Positions 36,007 through 47,194 of a stretch of 64,000 nucleotides of DNA are shown here, one piece after another. Numbering within the stretch: position 1 is the stretch's first letter; every line of letters starts with the position of its first letter. Below the pieces are notes generated by a model. It did no database searches. It was not told where the DNA came from and saw nothing but the letters and a program-made list of their open reading frames with translations. The stretch covers positions 1,302,001 to 1,366,000 of the forward strand of contig NC_018210.1 of assembly GCF_000219625.1 (NCBI RefSeq), given 5' to 3'. This DNA comes from Zymoseptoria tritici IPO323. Lineage: Eukaryota; Ascomycota; Dothideomycetes; Mycosphaerellales; Mycosphaerellaceae. The position numbers were made by a program, and so were the translations under genes.

Positions 36007-36297
36007 GATGGATGACGTTTCGTTTGGTATCAGAGGGAAGAGGTTGTTGGAGACATGGAGAATAAGGAGACGGGACTGCCTTTGGACGGCGAAGGACCAA
36101 AGAAGGCGAGATGAATTGTGTTTGGTGAATGTTCAAACACAAGTTCATTGGCCGAGAGCGCATCGCCGCCTGGGAAGACGCGAAGTGACGCGAGTGGAGA
36201 AGTGGCGCTAAGTGCGGGTACTTCCGCTGCGCTCTTTCCGTCTCGACTTCACATCTTGTCCGTCAATCCCTCGAAGTGTCAACATTCATATGCAGCA
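36007..36297. promoter_or_regulatory. Short divergent promoter shared by MRE11 and uS19m gene
   Basis: Only 291 bp separate the two start codons, so both genes must take their promoter signals from this stretch. No individual binding site is convincing. Confidence 0.5.
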
Positions 36298-36748
36298 ATG
36301 AAGGTCACAGCAGCGCTATTCGGGCGCCGATCTGTGTGGAAGGGTGAGTTCAGGATAGTAGAATGGAACAGCTGACATAGCGATGCTGACATTCCTCGCA
36401 GGGCCACACATTGTCCCGTACGATCCTCCCCGACACCCGATATGACCACAACTGACCGCGTCAAAGTCTCCCCATCATCCGAGCGAAGGCCGGCGAACGA
36501 ACACCGCCAGTGAAAACACAAGCAAGAAGTGCGACGATTCTACCAAACTTTGTCGGCCTGGTCTTCCAGGTCCACAATGGCAAAATCTACAACGATGTGC
36601 GGATAACGGAGGACATGGTCGGACACAAGCTGGGAGAATTTTCTGCGTGAGTGGATCTTGATGAATTCAGCAAGGAAGAAGAGGGCACACTAACAGTGTC
36701 TGCAGAACTCGGAAGCGGTTCACATACAAGCAGACGAAGAACAAGTGA
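36298..36748 (+). CDS. RSM19: Mitochondrial small-subunit ribosomal protein uS19m
   Basis: Four exons: 36298-36343, 36402-36417, 36467-36646 and 36706-36748, encoding 94 residues. The product reads [60 protein letters not shown] and [10 protein letters not shown], a textbook uS19 fold that binds 3' domain rRNA in the small-subunit head. Exon 2 is a 16-nt micro-exon. Reading on without the second intron meets an in-frame TGA soon after, while splicing GTACGA...AAAG restores PLPIIR, which is conserved. The last intron has two nearby acceptors nine bases apart (TAACAG and CTGCAG); the later one matches the family best. No long single frame exists here, so frame-based gene finding would miss this gene. 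Confidence 0.9.
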
Positions 36749-37632
36749 TGGAGTGATTTGCATTCGGTTCAAAAGACAGCATCGGTGACAGGCGCATGAG
36801 GGAATGGGGAAAGGCAAGGTTGGTTTGGCGTACATATTGCATCGGCACGTTCACTCTTCGTGATGCCGACATGAGTATTTCTGGACAATTACAAGTTGCA
36901 GAAAATCATACTACTTCGATCAGGTCCTTCGACATTGAAAGGTCAATTCCGAGTCGGCAAATCGGCTCTTCGGCTATCGCGACCGTATTATGCTGCTGGT
37001 GAGTAGACGTTTCTGTTCGAAATTCAAAAACATCCGCCGAGCGAAGTCTCGTCGCGTGGGGATGCCTACAGATTTCACAAGCAGGCAGCTGCTCCTGCCG
37101 CGTTGGGCCACATCCCACCTCCCACACGCGCTTCCTCAATTTCCATCTCAAGAAGGTTCCTGCGAGGCATCACAGCAGGCAGTGCTCGATCATGCATAGC
37201 CTCCTCTAAACACTTCTCTCCTGCGCTCTCCCCAGATCGGCACTTCTCCCATCTCCTCTTCATCTCCACAACACACACTCACTCCGTCGGCGGTCTTTGG
37301 AAAACACACTCATTACAAATCCACCATTCCCAACTTCTTCATAACCGCCGCAACACTCGCTTTCTGCTTGATCAACGCCTCCAACTGCACGCAGTCGCTA
37401 CGGATTACCTCCACATCGCGTACCGTTTACCGGTTGAGCTTCACCGGTGAGTTTCAGCCGCTGTACGATGACCGTCTCATTGGCTGACCAAGTGATGCTT
37501 CCAGCTTGCTCCGCTAGGCGCTTCCATTCCGCTCCGCCGTGACCAACCTCACCCCTCCTTGCGGCCCGTGCACGACTCCGATCGCCCAGCAGACAAGGAT
37601 TGCGCATACTCCTGCAGCGCTCGATCGCGAGT
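36749..37632. other. Intergenic between uS19m gene and the large orphan gene
   Basis: About 880 bp. Pyrimidine-rich from 37200 to 37360, consistent with a fungal promoter or leader. No gene seen. Confidence 0.55.
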
Positions 37633-40600
37633 ATGCCGAGCTCGAAGACGGCCCGCCGGGTTTACTCTGCCGAAGAGCTTCAACGACTGCGAGGAACGCA
37701 CTCTCAGCCAAAATTACGCGAGGCGATTGAGGAACATGACGGTGAAGATGCCGAGATCGTGAAGGGTATGCTTGGTATCTCGCAGATCACACACCCCATC
37801 CACTGTCATATCTTGCCCAACCAAACGCCTGGCTTGGCAGATGTTCCCCCAAGTGTAGACCACAGTCCGCTCTCGGACTTCACACACTTCTTTTCACTTC
37901 TTTTTTCCATCTCATGCTACAACATATGCACACTCAATCACAATGGCGACGGTGGACAGAATCGTGGAGTGCATCACCTCCTATCACGATCCCTTCAGCA
38001 GATCAGATTCTTGGCAAGATGCTTACTGTCACCCCACAGAGCACGTACTCCGTGCGTCCAAGTCGTTCGCGGCGCGGTCGTTTCGTTCTCGTCCGTCCGT
38101 GGCAAGCATTCGGATCACGTCCACACGTTCGAACAACGAGAATTTGTCCGTTGGCAACAATGCATCCGACTTTCTGCGCCAACAGCTGTCACTTGCAGAC
38201 GCTCCAACCAGCAGTGTCGTCCTTGGCGAGATCGCACCGAACAATCAGCTACTCCGCTCGGCACCGTTTGCCAGCAGCAAGTACGGCCCTTCGCCAACTC
38301 CCTCAATGAAGCGGAAGAAAGCCGAGGCCATTGTCAAAGCCCACGGCTCTCCTCAGCACCTACGAGTCACTGCTGGCGGGCGCATCGTCCCATCCGAGCA
38401 ATCGCCTCTGTGCCACCCTCGCTACGGCTACAGTGCCATTAACCTGAACGGCGGCCTCATAAAATTCGCTCCGAACAGCCAAGCTGGAAACCCACAATGG
38501 ACCAAAGCGACTGAAGATGGCTTCGTGGCCCAGGACATCAACGGCAACCTGTGTCAGATCGTCCACGGCACTGTTCTACCCCTCACCGAGGTCGATGGTG
38601 CCATGCGTCTGTACATGCCTGCACCCAACCTCAACGTCACTCAGCGTCCTTCCCCAGGCTTGGTCAACACTTCAGCTCCCACCAACGGAAGCATCACTCA
38701 ACCACGCGAAGCTGCCCAGAGTAAGGCTGTAAACGCTCTCGAGCCATCCATCTCCTCACAAATCACCGCTTTGGAACTCGAATACACAAAGCTTGATCTT
38801 GAGCTCAAGGAACTGGACAAGACTGAGGTGCGCAATGGACGCATGATGAGCAAGTTTGCCAAGGACACATTGGTCGCCCGACGTCGTGAATTGGTCGTCA
38901 ACATGGACAGGCTTCGCAAAGCTGTCAAGGAGCTCAAGAGCCAGCCGCCGCCAAATGCTCCAACATCGCCAAGGGCCATGGCTGGTCGGCCGACAGTGTC
39001 ACCACCTCGCAACAATCGACTGCCGCAGTTCCTACAGGCGCATCACACCAACAATCCATCTCTGTCTCACGGCTATGCTGGTTTCCCGGTAGCACCACCT
39101 CCAGCATTCGGCGGTCATTATGGCAGTTCAATGCCCCCATCGCCAGAGGATGCATACGCCGGACATGCTTGGGCGGCACTACCACCAGGTCTTTTCATCC
39201 CTCCACCGACCTACGACGGCGCCATGGCCTCTTCATTTCCCATCGGCCAGCCTCAGATGTCCGTCACCGCTATGCCGGCCAACCCCAACATTCCTCAAAG
39301 CGATGGAGCTCGCTCGATGGTCGACAGTCTTATTGGATCCCCCAACGGACGCTCGCGCGCACTTTCAATCAAAGTGCCGGAAGCCAGCAAGCCAACCATG
39401 AACACGAAGTCAAACTTGAATCCAATGAGCCCGGAATACCGCCCAGGTTTCGATTCCACAAAGACCTCCGCCAACGTCGGAGCGGTCGCCAAGGACAACT
39501 CCAAGACGGCCGATGTTGGTACGCTTCCTGCAGTACACCAGCTCGAGCCTGTGTCGCAGAGGTCCCACAAGGCGGCCAATGCGTCCACGGACACCATCAG
39601 CCCGTCCAAGAAGAACAACCACGTGCACAGCTCCAGCATCTCGAGCGTCGAGACCGCCAATTTCTTCCCCAACAATACTCGCGAATACTCCACTCGCCCA
39701 CACGCTTATCCTGTTCGACTCGATCAGTCCGATAGCAAGGAGAACAACGATCCAGACCAGGACAAGTCTTACAGCCCCCAGATCGCCAGCTTTCAAGCAA
39801 CACCAGCACCTCCAGGAACCCCAATTCTCCCACCAGATGCGTTGCCAGAGAAGATCGATGGATACCGCGAGGCGCACAACGTGAGTCCGAAGCACAAGCG
39901 CGAGTGGTTGTTTGTGCAGGAGCATCCCGAGCAGCCAGAATGTCAACCATTGCCATCTTCATCGCCAGTCAAATCTCGTGTCTGTCAGGACGACATTTGT
40001 GTCGCCAGCAGCCCTCTCGACACTATCGACTTCGCTGATAAGCCGCGGGAGTGGATCGAAGGTTACCAGGCCGGCCTGCAGCGTAGGCCTGTTGGAGCGG
40101 ACCGCATGGGCCAGTTTCTTGACGGCTACTGCTCGGGACTGCTCAAGTCAAAGCCTGAGGTCCCAACGTCCACCGGTCCGTTCACAGGGAGCCCGATCAA
40201 GACCCACTCCCGTCGACCAAGCCCGGCTTTGCACCACCGTACGTCTAACCACTTTCGATCTGCCGATCAGGAGACGGTACAAGCCCGCCCACCATTCGAG
40301 AACGCAATGAAGAGCATGGACACATTGAAACAAGCCGTGTTCGCGCCGCAGAACGAGAACGCCGTTCTCACGCCTGCTCCAGGAGGACCACATATTGACG
40401 GGGTGTCCAACAATCTTGGAGCCTGGGCGAAGACTCATGGCGGCGCTGCTCCATCAACGGACCCGTTGGCCAGCTTTCCGTTCCCTCAGAGAACATCCTC
40501 TGTTGTCAAGCAGCAGCGCATCATGTCCGAAGACAGCACCCGCCAGGAGATGGGAAAGTTTCAGGACCCTCGTCGTGTCACAGACCTCTCCGGCCCTTAC

Positions 40601-41296
40601 CTGGGTCCACGGAGCATGGACCGTTTCATCAACTATCAGCCAACGTCTCCGGCTTTGAGCACGACCAGCATCGCATCCGGCAGCACGGCTGGTCCTGAAA
40701 CGCACGCCCACCGCATCAGCAGCCTGACGAGCATCGACTCGAATCTCTCTCGAGGCCAGTGGCACGGCCACCGCATCATCACTCCCCAGGAATGGAAATC
40801 GTCCAGCTCGGTCGCTCATGCTGCCGGCTTGGCCACCGGCTACTTTGCACACGCACAGTTCGATGGTACGAATGATTGCATTCCGAACTACCCTGGTCCA
40901 GAACTGATCGGTACAGGACCTCCTCAACCACAACGTGTCACCTCCATTACCAGCGACGGCGCTGTCCCGAAGTGCGCACAACCTACCACTGGCCGGTTTC
41001 GCGAAGGCTCTTTGGATGGAGTCGAGCCGCCGATGTCACCTCCGCTGCCAGCCACCTCGCCCAACGGTACTCCCAACAGAGTCATGAGCCGAAAGCAAGG
41101 CAGCAGCCCTTCGAAGAGCTCCTCTCCCGCCAAGGCGAAATTCGAGCACATTGCGGAGAAAGTCGGGATCAAAGTGTCGGGCTCTCACGGCGGGTCGAGG
41201 ACCAACGATGGCACCTTTGAGCCTGGTAGTCCACCCGGCAAGCGTCGCTGGAGAGCTGTCTGGCGCAAGGGCGGTGCTCGCGATGAGAGCGCTTGA
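37633..41296 (+). CDS. Large low-complexity protein of unknown function, 4E-T-like N-terminal motif
   Basis: I do not recognise the family. A long frame runs to 41296. Its 5' part from 37943 reads poorly, whereas an upstream exon from ATG 37633 to 37765 has good codon use (RRVYSAEELQRLRGTHSQPK). A GTATGC donor at 37766 joined to the CAG at 38039 keeps frame and gives 1129 residues; an AAG at 38018 also fits. The N-terminal motif resembles the eIF4E-binding start of metazoan 4E-T (YTKEELL), but Gln replaces the usual hydrophobic residue. A coiled-coil-like segment lies in the first third (SSQITALELEYTKLDLELKE). Most of the rest is Pro/Ser-rich and disordered. Motifs IDGYREAH, IEGYQAGL and LDGYCSGL recur in the last half. 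The basic C-terminus ends RRWRAVWRKGGARD. Confidence 0.65.
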
Positions 41297-42081
41297 ACAC
41301 ATCTTTCTTGAGGGCGCAAGAACATCATATGATATGACGATCAGGATACCAACGCCACCACGCTCGCTTGACACCTTGAGAAATCAAACATCCTGCACAC
41401 AACCACCACCATTCTGTTGGCATCATAATCGGACCATCATCAGCTCTAATGGAGGCTCTTGCCAGAGTAATTTTTGACTTCAACGGAACCAAGCAGCGCA
41501 TGCAGCATTTCCATTTCAGGAGTCACCAACAACATCATATCAGTGGACTCTGGCATCTTTCCGGTCATCTCTGGCCGTTCACGCCTTTCATCAGCGAAGG
41601 CTTGCAGTCCTCACCATCACGTTCCTTTTGCGAATTTCTGGCCCGACTCAGTATCTGTACGACAATATCGATAAAGTTTGAGAGATGGCGAAAGAGATGA
41701 AGATCACACACAAGCTGTTTGATATGAGCATTGTCAACATTGTGCTTCTCGTCTCTTGTTGAGACTTCTTTTTCTTTGCATTGTCGGATGGACTCTGGAT
41801 ACACAGTGGCTTTTCTGCATGGAGGGAGGCAGGTAATTGAGTAGCTCAGAGATAGTTGCGATTAATGTCATGCATGATTTGAAACTTCTTGCGTTAGTCT
41901 GTTCTTGGTCTCGATATTGTGAGGTTCTTCGTGGTGCGAGGTGCGAAAGGCTGCAAATCTTATTTCATGCTGTCGTGAATGAACTGTCTCGGTTGAATGG
42001 TACGCCGTGCTTTTGATACCAGCAAAAGAATGCAATGCGATGCATGCCATACTCCCATCCCGACCGATGTCCATCTCTTCT
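41297..42081. other. Convergent 3' spacer
   Basis: About 785 bp between the large orphan gene and the UNC45/SHE4 gene, both ending here. Short frames only. Slightly A/T-richer than the genes. Confidence 0.55.
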
Positions 42082-44591
42082 TCATCCCATCAGCTTCTTC
42101 AACACTTCAACCCCCAACGCCAACACATCCGGGTTCTTCGTCGACCTCAACGCATCCTTGACCACTTCCTCTCCCTCAGCGTCCTTCACAGCGTTCACCC
42201 CTCTCACTCCAACCTCTCCCGGCGCATTCACCACATTCACCAAACACGCGAAACCTCGATGTCGCAGTTCCTCGCTCTCCTCCTCGCACAAGCCCAACAC
42301 GATCCCCATACTCCCTTCCTTGTCCAGCACGGCCGTCACCGCGGCGTCCCACTCCGTCAACATGGCCAGCGCACCTCCTGCTGCACGTCGTGTCGCCAGA
42401 TCTTCGACATCCGCAAGCGCGAGGAGGATCTGCACTCTTCGCTTTGCGTCGTTGGAGCCGTCGGCGAATTTGGCTACGCCGGAGGGCGAGGCCATGAGAT
42501 TGCACACCAACTCGACGCTGGCGCGTTGGACGAGCGTGTTGGAAGAGAATAGTAGTTCTTCGAGTTGAGTCCAGGCGGTGCGGATTTGAAGGTCTCGAAT
42601 CGCGTTGTCTCGCATAGATGCGAGATTCGTAAGAGCGAGGAGGGCTTCGAATGTGGGGAGGAGGTCGCGCTGTTCGGCGTCCTGGTCGATGGTGAGGAGA
42701 GGGATGAGTGTGCTGACGGCGGAGGAAGCGGAGAGCGTCGCGGAGAAGACGTGGGAGGGGTTGACGGAGATGAGAAGTCGAGCCAAGGCGTGAGAGGCGC
42801 TGCGTTCGATGGAAGAGGCTTCGGGTGTGGACTTGTCGGTTTTGACGAGGCGGTCGCGGATCTGGAGGAGGAGTTTGATGGCACCTTGTTGGGCCATTTG
42901 CGGGCGGTGTTTCTGGTCTTTGGAGAGGGATAATAGGATTTGCACGACAATGGCGATGTTGGCTGGGGATGTGGTTTGCGTGCTGCAAGACACGAGGGCG
43001 GGCACGACGTTGGCGTCGAGGAGTCTGCGGGCGCGGGATGTTACGAAGGTGTCGTTGTCGAGTGGGTCTTCGGGTGCGGGTTTGGAGGAGTTGGCGTAGG
43101 CTTTGAGCTGGGCCATCTTCTTTTGTTCTGCTGTTTGGACTGTACGGTAGGTGGTCAGGTTGGAGAAGACGGTCAGACAGCCGAATGTGGCGCTCTTTCG
43201 TTCAGTCAATGCATCCACTAAGCTTTTCAGTAGCTTTGGGTTCGCGGCAATCTCTTCTTTGATCTTAGGTTGGAGTGAGGTGTATGCGAGGCCTTCCACT
43301 GCTTGATCACGCTCGCCATCTCCGACCAGCACGAGATCTGCCAGCTTGGCGGTGATCTCTTCCTGTGAGCTTGAGTTGATCTTGGCGAGGATCAAAGCAG
43401 CGAGTGCTTTGTGTGTTCCCTCTCGCTCGTCCGACAGACCCTGTAGCCAGGGCGAGCAATATCGGTCGATGGCTTCTCTGCAGGATTTGTCAACGCAAGC
43501 TGCGCTGAGTAATTCCAGTGCTGCTTGCTCGAGCGTTCGGCTCTTTCTGAGTCATGTTAGCAAGTAGGAAGATGCAAAGAGACTTTGTCGACCAGACGTC
43601 GTTGAGACGTGCTCGCCACCTACCTCTGGCCGTGACTAGCAGCCTCAGAGTTCCGCTCCAGATTTGGCACAAGTTGTTGCACGAATCCATCCGTCATGAA
43701 TAAGTTGGCCGCTACAGTTGGTACCATCGGAAATACTGCAGAAGCTGCGGAGAATGCGACAATCAGATCATCGTTGGTCTGCTTTGCGACCTTGCTAGCA
43801 AGGAAATGTCCGAAGAGGGCATCGCCTTTCTCCTTCAAGGTCTCGAGAGCCTTTGCCGTAGCCAGCATGGCCTGACGTCTAAGACTTGCCTCCAAACGAA
43901 TGTCGAGACTCATAAGCACGACTTCGAAGACATCGTCGTCGATCAGGTCGCTGACGTTGTCCGGAGCGACGGAAAGCTGTCGGGCGATCATCTGCATCGG
44001 TCGTTCAAGATGGTCAATACCGGCGTCGATCAACTTGGCTATACCAAGCCGGAACAGATCTCGCTGTGCCGCTTTCTGGTCGTCTTTCGACTTCCATACT
44101 GCCTCGTCGAAGGGAAGTGTTGCAAGAGCTTTGAAGCTTTCCTCTCCTCGGTCGAATAGATGATCGAATATCTCCGATATGGGCTCCTTGAACCGTGCAA
44201 CCAAGACTTTCCTGGCGTCAACGCTGGTGTAAAGCAGTGTTCCAGTCAATGTGTCGAGCAGCTTGGCTTCTCCAGTGTAATCCAGCAAGATCCGTATAGC
44301 CTCTTCGGCCTCAGACGGAGACAGACGTTTCTGTCTGATTACGAGCAGAGCTTTGTGTCCGTCCTGCTCATCTCCGCGATCGAGGTAGCCACGGATCAGC
44401 TTGACTAGATCTCCAGTCTGCTCCTGTTTCTGAAGTGCCAACCATGCCTCTTTGACCTTGGCATTTTCCGGATCCAGATGCGATGCCTCTTTGAGCAGTT
44501 CGGAAGCTTTCACCAAGCTGTCAGCCAGTGCCGCAGCGTTGGCCTGCTCCAGCAGCAGAGCAATCCGGTCCTGTTTTCCGCCGGCCGACAT
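42082..44591 (-). CDS. SHE4: Myosin chaperone of the UCS family (UNC-45/She4/CRO1)
   Basis: Exons 44591-43624 and 43546-42082 give 810 residues. The N-terminus (LLEQANAAALADSLVKASEL) is TPR-like, followed by a helical armadillo-repeat central region and the UCS domain. Recognisable blocks are FGCLTVFSNLTTYRTVQTAE and the YANSSKPAPEDPLDND stretch, which mark the fungal UNC45-central region, then ANVVPALVSC and RASVELVCNLMASPSGVAKF. Members fold and stabilise myosin motor domains and are needed for actin-based polarity; Podospora CRO1 affects the syncytial-to-cellular transition. The 77-bp intron (43547-43623) has a clear CTAAC branch point. The second exon alone has no ATG near its beginning, which supports the join. 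Starts 187 bp from TRM2 in divergent orientation. Confidence 0.9.
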
Positions 44592-44778
44592 GGTGTCCCA
44601 TTGTTCTCACATGTAATGTGTTAGTCCAAGCAGGAGGAGCGGTTTAAGCATGACATTGCGGATACAGCCGCTAGTCGAGAGCCAATGAGATCTCTTACGA
44701 TTGCTCGTCCTCACATTTTCGGAGACGACCAGCCAAATTTCTACAATCTCATCGACAGACGTCTGCGGCTGCAGACCA
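44592..44778. promoter_or_regulatory. Short divergent promoter between SHE4-type gene and TRM2
   Basis: 187 bp between two start codons on opposite strands. The genes must share this stretch. No specific site identified. Confidence 0.5.
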
Positions 44779-46488
44779 ATGTTCAGCATTCGTCGCCTCC
44801 GTCTCCCTCAACCGAAATACTTTCTTGCGCCGCGCGCGACCACAATCATGGCACAAAAACGACCATTCAATGAGGGAAAGCGACATTTCAAAAAGAGCAA
44901 GAAGCAGAAGCCAAACGTCAGCGATGGCTCGAATGAGGATGTGCTTTTGGCAGACATCAAGGATCTTATGAGGAGTGTGAACATCACAGAGGACAAGCAG
45001 CTCCCGGAGCACCATGCCGAGATAGACGTCACAATCTCCCAGCTGTCCTCGACAGGAGACGGATTGGGAGAGAAGGACGGGCAGGTATATGTTGTTCCTT
45101 TCTCTGCGCCAGGCGACACCGTCACCGCCAGAGTGTACAAGCACAATGAAGAACTACCATATTCTCTCGCAGACTTCGTCAAAGTCGTGACGCCCTCTCA
45201 GCATCGCACAGAAGAGCCCAAATGCCAATACTTTTCCAAATGCTCTGGCTGCCAGTTCCAATACCTGCCATATTCCTACCAACTCGCACACAAACGATCG
45301 ATCGTAGAGAAGGCATATCGCAACTTCTCGAACCTTCCTGCATCTGTAGTGCCCACCGTTGGCGACACGATTGGATCACCGCTGCAATATGGCTACCGAA
45401 CGAAGCTTACGCCGCATTTCGACGGACCGCCGGGAGGGAGGAGGGACAAGAGACATGGACAGAAGGTGACATGGCCGGAGGTCCCGCCGATTGGGTTCAT
45501 GTTGAAGGGCACGCGGAAAACGATGGACATTGAAGATTGCCCGATTGGTACGCCAGCAGTGAGAGGTGGCATGAAGCGAGAGCGGAAAAGAGTCGCGGAC
45601 AACATTGATGCATATCAGAAGGGTGCGACATTGCTGTTGAGAGAGAACACAAGACGGGAGGAGAAGAAGGAGGGTGAAGGTGAGGTCGAAAAGGAGGTCG
45701 AGGCGACAGAGGAGGTTGTTGAAGAGCACGATAGCCATGTCCTGCGAAAGACCTGCATCACCGACAACAAGGCCATTTCAACAGAATACATCGACGACTT
45801 CCGACTGGACAACCCGGCTGGAGCATTCTTTCAGAACAACAACTCAATCCTACCGCTCGTCACGCAGTACATTCGCGACAACATTCTCGGAACTAACGAT
45901 GAGGCGAATGGCGCTGAAGAGAAGCCAGTCATCAAGAACATGATCGACGCCTACTGCGGCTCCGGTTTCTTCACCATCACACTGTCGGGAATGTTCAGCA
46001 ACAGCATCGGCATCGACATATCCGGCCAATCCATCGACTTTGCCAGCAAGAATGCACAACTCAACAACCTTGGCAAAGACTCAACGCACTTCATTGCGGC
46101 GGATGCCAACCATCTATTCGCTGCCGTGGATGCAAACAAGTTTCCTCCGGCTGAGACGGCCGTTGTTGTAGATCCGCCTCGCAAAGGTTGCGATGAAGGC
46201 TTCATCCGACAGCTGCTTGAGTATGGGCCAGCGAGGATCTGCTATGTGTCGTGCAATGTGCATACGCAGGCGCGAGATGTGGGTTGGCTGGTTGGTGGTC
46301 TGCCGGGTGACGGAGGAGACGCGAAGGACGCAAAGGGCATGTACGATATCGAGAGTCTGAGAGGATTTGATTTCTTCCCTCAGACGAGCCATGTGGAAGG
46401 CGTAGCAATCCTGAAGAGGAAGCCTGTGATCGCGGAGGAGATCAAAGCAGATTCTTCGACAGAGACTGGCGCAAAGAGTACTCAGTAG
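44779..46488 (+). CDS. TRM2: tRNA (uracil-54-C5)-methyltransferase
   Basis: A single-exon protein of 569 residues from ATG 44779 or 546 from ATG 44848. It makes 5-methyluridine at position 54 of tRNA using S-adenosylmethionine. A TRAM-like beta-barrel (LSSTGDGLGEKDGQVYVVPF, GDTVTARVYK) is followed by a cysteine set C-x5-C-x2-C (CQYFSKCSGCQFQYL). The methyltransferase fold has DAYCGSGFFTITLSG for the cofactor, VVVDPPRKGCDEGF, and the catalytic Cys in CYVSCNVHTQARD. An insertion rich in Glu/Lys sits in the middle. The upstream start adds a basic, Arg/Leu/Pro-rich leader (MFSIRRLRLPQPKYFLAPRA) without acidic residues, typical of a mitochondrial presequence; the second start gives a Lys-rich, nuclear-type N-terminus (KRHFKKSKKQK). 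Confidence 0.92.
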   Translation: MFSIRRLRLPQPKYFLAPRATTIMAQKRPFNEGKRHFKKSKKQKPNVSDGSNEDVLLADIKDLMRSVNITEDKQLPEHHAEIDVTISQLSSTGDGLGEKDGQVYVVPFSAPGDTVTARVYKHNEELPYSLADFVKVVTPSQHRTEEPKCQYFSKCSGCQFQYLPYSYQLAHKRSIVEKAYRNFSNLPASVVPTVGDTIGSPLQYGYRTKLTPHFDGPPGGRRDKRHGQKVTWPEVPPIGFMLKGTRKTMDIEDCPIGTPAVRGGMKRERKRVADNIDAYQKGATLLLRENTRREEKKEGEGEVEKEVEATEEVVEEHDSHVLRKTCITDNKAISTEYIDDFRLDNPAGAFFQNNNSILPLVTQYIRDNILGTNDEANGAEEKPVIKNMIDAYCGSGFFTITLSGMFSNSIGIDISGQSIDFASKNAQLNNLGKDSTHFIAADANHLFAAVDANKFPPAETAVVVDPPRKGCDEGFIRQLLEYGPARICYVSCNVHTQARDVGWLVGGLPGDGGDAKDAKGMYDIESLRGFDFFPQTSHVEGVAILKRKPVIAEEIKADSSTETGAKSTQ

Positions 46489-46706
46489 GTAGTCACCTCA
46501 GAGATCCAACAAAAGTGCTTTCGACGATCCACGTTCATTCACTCCCTGCGGTAAGACGCTAGTGGCTTCTGCACGAAACCTGCCGAACATGCGCACAATG
46601 CTTAGAAACTTACATGTACAAACATCTCCGATGTTATCTCTTCGCCATCTCCACAAAGTCTTCTGCCGAAACATCACTTGCTGCAGAACTGGACATAGCA
46701 GCAGCC

Positions 46707-47194
46707 ATGTCATCCAAGCAGCCCTCACAAGACGCGGCAGCTGAGTCGAACGGCAAAAGTACAGCACCCGACGACCACGAGAAATACGAAGCACCTCCCG
46801 CTGATGCAGATCAATCAGAGCCCTCCGACGACTCAGAAGCCTCCACCATCATCCTCCCCAGCAACGAACCCGACAACAGCACCAGCGTCAACATCACCAT
46901 CGTCTCCACCTCCATCGAAGGCAAGTCTTAAACCCTCACAAGTCATCACAACGAAACTAACATTTCAACGTAGCAGGCACCACCACTGATCACAAGCGCA
47001 AACGCACCCTATCCGAAGAAGGCGAAGTATCAGAGCACGATGAGGCCATCGTCCTGCCCAAAGTCAAGCGCACCAAGACGAGCCGCATCACGCAGAGTTT
47101 ATGGGACGGATTCGGTGGGGGAGAGGACTTTGATTTGAGAGGCGGGTGGTTGTATGATCCGAAGAGGTGGCGGTGGATTAATAATGGGGGTTGA
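46707..47194 (+). CDS. Small hypothetical protein with a GC-AG intron
   Basis: No family recognised. Exons 46707-46920 and 46977-47194 give 143 residues. The first half is acidic and Ser/Pro/Asp-rich (disordered), the middle has a basic, nuclear-signal-like patch (DHKRKRTLSEEGEVSEHD, KVKRTKTSRI), and the C-terminus is an aromatic, Gly-rich block: SLWDGFGGGEDFDLRGGWLY followed by DPKRWRWINNGG. The intron (56 bp) starts with GCAAGT and ends in GTAGCAG with a perfect CTAAC branch point; no GT donor nearby keeps the frame. A longer in-frame start exists at 46614, but MSSKQPSQ is more plausible. The end looks more ordered than the rest and may be the functional part. Confidence 0.6.

Noticed and set aside
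42176..42988. 270-codon minus-strand frame inside the SHE4-type gene
   Set aside because: Out of frame with the conserved UCS domain on the same strand; Arg/Pro/His-rich shadow.
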